In this document: positions 58,426 to 64,000 of the stretch, piece after piece
Layout of the letters: every line of letters starts with the position of its first letter
Numbering within the stretch: position 1 is the first letter of the stretch
Source of the DNA: Rehmannia glutinosa
Taxonomy: Eukaryota > Streptophyta > Magnoliopsida > Lamiales > Orobanchaceae
Assembly: GCA_016081115.2 (NCBI GenBank)
Contig: JABTTQ020003424.1
Coordinates: 496,001 to 560,000 of the forward strand
Reading direction: 5' to 3'
Length of the DNA stretch: 64,000 nucleotides
Notes under the pieces: model-generated
The model's input: only the letters and a program-made list of their open reading frames with translations
Databases searched by the model: none
What the model was told of the DNA's origin: nothing
Position numbers and translations under genes: made by a program

Positions 58426-59915
58426 TGTAAGTCAGCGGCTACAATAATCAGAGGGGGTGAATAGATTATCTCCATCTTTTCGATTTATCCCTCCTTTTTT
58501 GAATTGAATGCTCAAAGACAAATATAAAGGTGCGGAAATAAGCAACACGCGTCGATTTAAAGAGGTTCAACCCACTTTAGGGCCTAATCCTCTACCACCC
58601 AAAGTATATCAGGGATGGATTTCGAAAAGAGAAAAGATTTTATTAATAATTACCAAAATTATTACAACAAAATCTTACACCAACACCTTGAAGAGCACCA
58701 CTCTTCTTCTTCAACACCACCTTTGAGATTACCACAATCTCACTTGAAGATTACCACAATCTCCAACGGCACTTGTGAAGATTACCACAATCTTCACCCT
58801 TGAAAGAGCACCACACTCTTCAACACCTCAACAAGAAGATTACCACAATCTTCTTACACCTAACACCTAGTTCACCCAAGTGTGTTCTTACCACGAGAAC
58901 ACTCACAAGGATATCTTGTGTTTGAATGGCGACCACAAATTCAAGATTACAACTCGATAATTGATAATACAATAGAGTGCAAGTGTAATCAAGAATAGCC
59001 AGACCTCAAGAATGTGAAAGTGAATAGCTAGGCAAATTACAACAAGAAATAAGACAAATGTAAGAACAAGTGTATTCTTGATTGTATCTTGTTGTGTTGT
59101 AGTTTTTTCTCTTATTGTGTTGCTTCAATTCTTTCTCTATTTATAGAAGATGTCTTGTACATGATAGGCTCCTCTTGGGGACATGAATTCGTAAAAAATT
59201 GCAAGACAATTGAAGAAAAGAGCTGTTAGAAATCAATCCCACAAATTAAGGAAATATGTCTGCTGCACAACGGATTTACATTTTTTTTGTCAAACTTAAG
59301 AAGCGGCCGTCGTCGCGCACAAATAGACGTTTGAAAATGAGAATATAAATTTACAGGCGGCACGGTCGGCGTAGGGTTCGACCAAGGTGGTCCCTTACTT
59401 CAACCGGTCGCACAACTTCAAAAAACGAAGGGCAAATGTTCTGTTTCAATTTTTGCTCCCAGTGCACGGCCGCCAAGGGGTCGACGGTCGACGCCCACCC
59501 GGTTGCCCTATGGGCGTAGGTTGCCTGACCATTTTTCGCAAACATGAAGTTTTTGTTTTTCTCAACTTTCGTGCACGGGTTGCCTATACGGCGACTAGGT
59601 TGACCTCAAAACAAAAGTGTTGTCCAATTTTATATCGAAAATAGACTTCAAGAAATACTCAGAAAAATAGTGAAAATATTTTAGACCGATCGGGAGTATT
59701 AGGACAACATTTAGAAACATTGTTTTGGTGTAAAAATACATTAACAGAAAATCATTAAAAGTGTTGTCCAATTTTGTCGAAAATAAAACTTGAAGTTATA
59801 CTTGGAAAATATTAAAACCATTTTAAATCATTTAGGAGTATTTGGACAACCTTTAAAACCATTGTTTTGGTATAAAACAAAATCATCAAAATCATGATAA
59901 AACCATTTATCAAAC
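58426..59915 (-). repeat. 5' LTR of the minus-strand copia
   Basis: 1490 bp, from TGTAAGTC to CATTTATCAAAC, uninterrupted. The TATA box is CTATAAATAGAG on the minus strand near 59148, with the hairpin series at 58690-58855. It matches the split 3' LTR except in CG-rich motifs, where the copies disagree. Confidence 0.9.
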
Positions 59916-60942
59916 GGTGTTAGGTGTGAGAAAATTGTGGTAATCTTCTTTGAGGTGTTGAAGAATTTGGTATTCTTGAGGTTGAAGATTGTGGTAATCT
60001 TCACAAGAGTGCATTGGAGATTGTGGTAATCTTCAAGTGAGATTGTGGCAATCTCAAGGTGGTGTTGAAGAAGAGTGTGGTCTTTCTTCAAAGGTGTTGT
60101 AAGTTGGTGTTGTATTAATTTTTGGTAAATTAATAAAATCTTTTTCTTTTTGAAATCCATCCAGGATATCTTGGGGTGGTAGAGGATTAGGCCCTAGGTG
60201 GGTTGAACCTCTATAAATCGCGTGTGTTATTTACATTCCGCACCTTTATTATTATTGTCTTTGAGCATTCGGTTCGAAAAAGAGGGTAAAATCGAAAAAG
60301 ATGGAGATAATCTATTCACCCCCCTCTAGATTATCGTAGCCGCTTGGACTTACATTTATATCCCCCGTCCCATCCCCACCCCCGATTAGATGAAACGGGG
60401 ATTCCCCGTCCCCGTTCACCGATATATATATTTATATATATGCATATATATTATTAATATTAATTATGTTTATATTTTTTATTTTATTAAATTATAAAAT
60501 TAAACCCTAAAAATTATGTGTTTTATACTATAATGATTTTTAATTTTTAAAATTATAAAATTTTGTATTTCAAAAATTGTTGTATTTAACTCAATTTATT
60601 AAAGTATTTTATATTGTGGAGTTATTATAAGATTAGCTAGTGATTAATGATATTTTATCTATTTTAATTATTAACTATTTTAAATAAAAAAATATTTTTT
60701 TATTAAAAAATACAAAACGAGGACCCCGAATCCCGGCGGGGACCCCGTTCCCCGAACGGGGAATTCTCATCCCCGTACCAGATGCCCAAAACAGGGAATG
60801 GTACGAGAATGATATTTGAAATGGGATTCGGGGATGGGGATGATATGTCTCATACCAGCCCCGTCCCCACCCATTGCCATCCAGACATACCATCCCCGTC
60901 CCCACCCATTGACATCCCTAACCCTATCCATTGACATCCCTA

Positions 60943-61760
60943 ACCATCTCTCTCATAACATCTCATTTAAAAAAAGAAAAAGAAAAATGGAGTTGTGTGG
61001 GTGACCAATAACTCTTCATATGGTACATATATTATATATACATCTAACTCCATTGATAATTCGGGGTGGCCCTCCACTAACTTGGGAACACATGAAATTA
61101 TCCTTTCTATTAATGTGCATTTTGGGGTCCAAGCCCATCTGCCCCCCTTTGCAATGTCTATGCATAGGTTATTATCACTATTATAACAATATATTAATTA
61201 ATGCTACCCATAAGTGAATGATTTTTATTTTTTTAAATTTTTTTGATAATGAGAAAACCCGTAAAAACTACTGTTTCGGGCTTGACGCAATAGTTTGCAA
61301 ACCAGGTCAGATAGGTAAACCGCACTGTACAAATCATGTGCGACAGTCTCGATCGATTGATGCAGATGTTATTTTTTCAAATTATATTGAGACAACAAAG
61401 TTATAATCTAATATTAACTGTGAATAATATAGATTTGAAGTTATCATTGAGTAATTTCTATTAAACAAAAATATTTTAGCATTAGCATGACCTAGACGCA
61501 ACTAAATTTCATACTCTCTTATTTTTAACGTATAATTTTATTTTAAATATGCGGCGACACTACTAACTCTCCATTATTACCTTTTAGGGTAGCATTATAA
61601 TACTCTTCATAAACTTTATGTTACCAATTTTAAAATAAAACTATTAAAATTAAAATGGTATATTCAAGATAAGACCAACAAATATATCACGTTTTATTGA
61701 TTCAATAAAAATTATATGTGCTACCTAACTCTGAATTAAAATTTCCACATTCAACAATAA
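60943..61760. other. Intergenic stretch right of the nest
   Basis: No gene or bounded element is seen. Around 61270-61350, CCAGGTCAGATAGGTAAACC and GTGCGACAGTCTCGA hint at a decayed repeat. Confidence 0.4.
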
Positions 61761-61998
61761 TAGGGGTGACAATTCGGGTCAGCAGGTCGTGTTCATTTTC
61801 AACTTTTGGCCAATTTCGAGTTATGCTAAGAATAGATCAAAATTTAAGTAAAATATAATATAACTATGTTTTAATACAAATGGTAACATTGTGCCAGATT
61901 CGGATTTTCATGTTCGTATTCATGCTCAGGTTATTCTAAGTAACTTTAGGTCGAGTTCGAATTGAATTATCCTGTCGTATATTGAATTGTTGCCCCTA
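61761..61998. mobile_element. hAT MITE
   Basis: TAGGGGTGACAATTCGGGTC on the left, and TTAGGGGCAACAATTCAATA inverted from the right. Subterminal CAGGTCGTGTTC motifs. No clear target duplication. Confidence 0.65.
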
Positions 61999-62602
61999 AT
62001 TAATATACAAACAAGAAGCTCGTGAGTGAGTGGATAAAAAGCAGCCGCGCCTCTTTATCAATTTATGTGGACTTGCAAGTTGCACCCTCACTTCCACTCA
62101 ATTCACTAATTCATCATTTGTTCCAAATCCAAAAATTTGGATATTGTTTTTTTGCTTCTGTGCAAATTTAAAAAACAGCACCTAAATTTTAGTTTATAAA
62201 CTTTTCCTTAGTACAATTAGGGATAATAGGGAAGGAATTACACACACGTATAAGATCGAACTCGGGTCATTGTAACGTTGGTCGTATCTTTATAGTTTCT
62301 AAATGAGTCCAGTTTTTTTTAGTACAATTGGGGGAAAATAGAGGAAGAAACACACATACTCACATGGAATCGAACTCATGTTTCTACTACTGAAGCACAA
62401 TATTGATCTCTAAAAGAGTTATATTTGAATCGTACTAGAATTTATAAATATTAAATTTGAAACATAATTCGATTACTGGCATGTAATGGAACAGTAAATA
62501 AAACCAACAATAATTAGATTACTTAATTTGTGTAATATGTATTTCTTTCGAGTTGCAAATTTTCTTCAAATTCATTATCAATAAATTAATATTTAAAATA
62601 GG

Positions 62603-62800
62603 AGGGGCAATCCTAACACGACACGATAAAACGACAGACATTAAATGAAGTTACTGAAAAAACACGAATCTCATACATTTGTCTTAAAATATGAGTATAT
62701 TATGTTTTACTTAATTTTTGATGTATTTTGATTAAAACTCAAATTTGATCAAAAATTTAAACATGAATAGGACCCGATGACCCAAATCATCACTCTAATT
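62603..62800. mobile_element. Decayed hAT MITE
   Basis: AGGAGGGGCAATCCTAACAC on the left with ACACGACACGATAAAACGAC following. The right side has GACCCGATGACCC. The ends are too decayed to fix. Confidence 0.45.
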
Positions 62801-62997
62801 TAAAGATCACTCTAATTTAAAGCAATCAATTCAAATCTTATGTATTGATTCGCATTGATAAACAGAATGGAAGAAGGAAACAAATGGGGGCATTGCATTC
62901 AAATTGCTCTTATTTTAATTTTCATGCACAATAAATATATTATATACTCATCAATATTTTCATAAATTCCCAATATTGTTTCATATGAACTCCTAAT

Positions 62998-63236
62998 TAG
63001 GGGTGACAATACGTGACATGATAACCCGATCCAAAGTTACTGAGAAAAATCCGAACACGAACACGAGAAACCCCAACACGAAAAAGACTACCACGAATCT
63101 GACATAATGTTACAAATTTGTATAAAACGTAGTTATTTTATATTTTAATTAAATTTTCATATATTTTAAGCATAACTCGAAAAATCAATCTAAAACCAAA
63201 TACAAAATCGATCCGATGACCCGACCTGCCACCCCT
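62998..63236. mobile_element. hAT MITE near the DeSI-like gene
   Basis: TAGGGGTGACAATACGTGAC on the left, and TAGGGGTGGCAGGTCGGGTC inverted from the right. 239 bp. It ends about 300 bp upstream of the start codon at 63541, so it lies in the promoter. Confidence 0.75.
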
Positions 63237-63299
63237 AACCCAACCCCCATATATTACTAATTTCACCCATTTTTCCCTCTCTGAGTCATTTCTCGCAAA

Positions 63300-63540
63300 T
63301 CAAAGCAAAGTGTTATATTCCCCATTTCCCCCCATTGCACACAATCATTGTGTTGATTCCAGCAAGATTACAGTATTCCTTTCAATCATTTCACTCATTC
63401 AAATTAAAGTAGAAATCTTGAATACTCACATATATATACATACAGAAAAGTAGAGAGAAAATAGAGAGAGAAAAAGAGTTGGGTTTGTGTGGGGGAGGGG
63501 GAGAATTGAGTAGAAACTGTGTGGGGAAATTGAATTGAGG
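63300..63540 (+). promoter_or_regulatory. 5' leader of the DeSI-like gene
   Basis: Purine-rich leader (GAGAGAAAATAGAGAGAGAA, then GGGGGAGGGGGAGAAT) directly upstream of the ATG. GA-rich leaders are common in plant 5' UTRs. The transcription start is not defined. Confidence 0.45.
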
Positions 63541-63675
63541 ATGACGGAGGTGATCCTCCATGTTTACGATGTGACGAATAGTGGAAACGACAAAACCAAC
63601 AACACTATTATGCAGATCAACAAGATCTTCAAAGATGGAATTGGACTCGGTGGTATATTCCACAGCGCTGTTCAG
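63541..63675 (+). CDS. PPPDE/DeSI-type peptidase, first coding exon (gene continues off the window)
   Basis: The start ATG (MTEVILHVYDVTN) opens the conserved N-terminus of PPPDE-domain proteins, which include deSUMOylating isopeptidases (DeSI) and plant relatives. The exon of 45 codons ends GTTCAG/GTTCCT, a splice donor in phase 0. His41 in GGIFHSAVQ is the catalytic His of this cysteine peptidase family; the catalytic Cys should lie in a later exon. The rest of the window (63676-64000) is intron. The reading is unbroken and matches the family closely. The exact subfamily and substrate cannot be told from one exon. Confidence 0.88.
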
Positions 63676-64000
63676 GTTCCTTAATCCTACTTCTTCTTTT
63701 TTTTTGGTTAATTTATGTGTACAGTAGTTAGTTGTATGCAGTTTTGATATGTTCTTATGTTAGTTTGTAAGTTCTTTGTATTTTTCTAGTGTGTTCTTTG
63801 ATTAGCGTGTGGAGTAGATCTAGGGTTTTACTGTGTACTTGATTTGATGTGGGTATTTTTTTGGGGCATGTGTGGTCTTGGTTATATACTTTTAAGTATT
63901 TGTATTCGGGGGTTTTATTCTGTGGGATTCGGTTAACAGAAGTTTCTAATTTTTCGTTCTTGTGACGCCCTCATGAATTGCCTTCTTGGTTCAATTGGTG
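63676..64000 (+). other. First intron of the DeSI-like gene (partial)
   Basis: T-rich sequence after the donor, with no acceptor inside the window that continues the PPPDE frame convincingly. Confidence 0.6.

Larger units (their letters stand above)
40870..59915 (-). mobile_element. Minus-strand copia element (SIRE/Maximus-like), TSD GGTGT
   Basis: Inserted in an LTR of its own family, flanked by GGTGT (40865-40869, 59916-59920). The 5' LTR is 58426-59915. Next to it the minus strand has the primer site AGTGGTATCGAGCCA. The 4.8-kb interior (53612-58425) holds decayed gag, a zinc knuckle and reverse-transcriptase scraps. The purine tract GGGGGAGAT precedes the 3' LTR at 53611. The 3' LTR is 40870-41567 plus 52916-53611, split by the gypsy array. 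The last A of the 5' LTR terminus appears lost. Confidence 0.9.
39868..60354 (+). repeat. Plus-strand solo copia LTR, split by a younger copy; TSD TTTAT
   Basis: The two halves, 39868-40869 and 59921-60354, join to a 1.44-kb LTR that starts (T)TTTTGATAAATGG and ends GGACTTACA. TTTAT flanks it (39863-39867, 60355-60359). The halves meet in the middle of CTAGGTGTTAGGTGT, exactly where the minus-strand relative is inserted. It has a CTATAAATAGAGG promoter box (about 40588). No internal region belongs to it, so it is a solo LTR. Confidence 0.88.
39720..60920. mobile_element. hAT-2, perfect TSD ACCCTATC
   Basis: Left end TAGGGATGACAAAATCCCCG and right end ACCCATTGACATCCCTA. The target duplication ACCCTATC is perfect (39712-39719, 60921-60928). 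Own sequence is 39720-39867 and 60355-60920. It is full of CCCCG / CGGGGA repeats in both orientations (subterminal repeats) around an AT-rich core. No transposase is seen; everything between 39868 and 60354 is inserted. Confidence 0.9.
38217..60942. mobile_element. hAT-1, outermost element of the nest
   Basis: Left end TAGGGATGACAGTGGGATGG; right end CCATTGACATCCCTA (to 60942). Own sequence is 38217-39719 and 60929-60942, with GGGTATGGGTA and GGTACCGGTA motifs. Flanks share ACCATC (ACCATCCA / ACCATCTC), an imperfect 8-bp duplication. It also holds a MITE (38279-38451) and an LTR-like insertion (38956-39600). hAT-2 inserted 14 bp from its right end. Confidence 0.75.

Overview
This is nuclear DNA of a flowering plant, most likely a eudicot. 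The genes are intron-containing and plant-like, the DNA is AT-rich, and most of the window is transposable elements (TEs) of plant families. I cannot name the species. Many near-identical copies differ by single-base indels, and at least two otherwise well-conserved genes carry one-base frameshifts. That looks as much like residual long-read assembly error as real decay.

Genes. Five host genes or parts of genes can be supported. (1) Mitochondrial proline dehydrogenase, minus strand, 461-2963, four exons, with one missing base in exon 2. (2) A plus-strand Ala/Lys-rich plant protein of unknown function, CDS 31601-32665, with a 5'-leader intron and two mutually compensating one-base frameshifts. 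(3) An RBM18-type RRM protein, minus strand, exons at 34283-35190 and probably further upstream, with a MITE and a LINE fragment in its introns. (4) The first coding exon of a PPPDE/DeSI-type peptidase, plus strand, 63541-63675, running off the window. (5) A minus-strand reading frame near 11.8-12.4 kb that I do not recognise.

Mobile DNA, left to right. 3.0-10.6 kb: MITEs, a 645-bp non-autonomous hAT whose target-site duplication (TSD) was later hit by a short Ty1/copia element (4989-7508), a fold-back MITE, and a second 5'-truncated copia of the same family (to 10617). 12.3-13.9 kb: a 5'-truncated RTE-like LINE. 14.2-28.0 kb: a tandem duplication of host sequence, each copy loaded with different insertions: a 1.5-kb fold-back Mutator-like element, a TIR element with an LTR inside, a decayed 3.8-kb hAT with a transposase relic and a nested MITE, an element with palindromic repeats, and a further MITE. 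28.3-30.3 kb: three hAT-type elements. 37.3-37.8 kb: another hAT.

38.2-60.9 kb is a five-level Russian doll, readable from TSDs: hAT-1 holds hAT-2 (TSD ACCCTATC), which holds a plus-strand copia LTR (TTTAT). That LTR holds a minus-strand copia of the same family (GGTGT), whose 3' LTR holds a gypsy-type array (AGATG). The gypsy array is three LTR-internal units in tandem plus a deleted end; it codes only for a coiled-coil protein and has no recognisable pol. The copia LTRs carry a series of small hairpins with different stems around one shared GTGGT loop. That is the most unusual signal I found.
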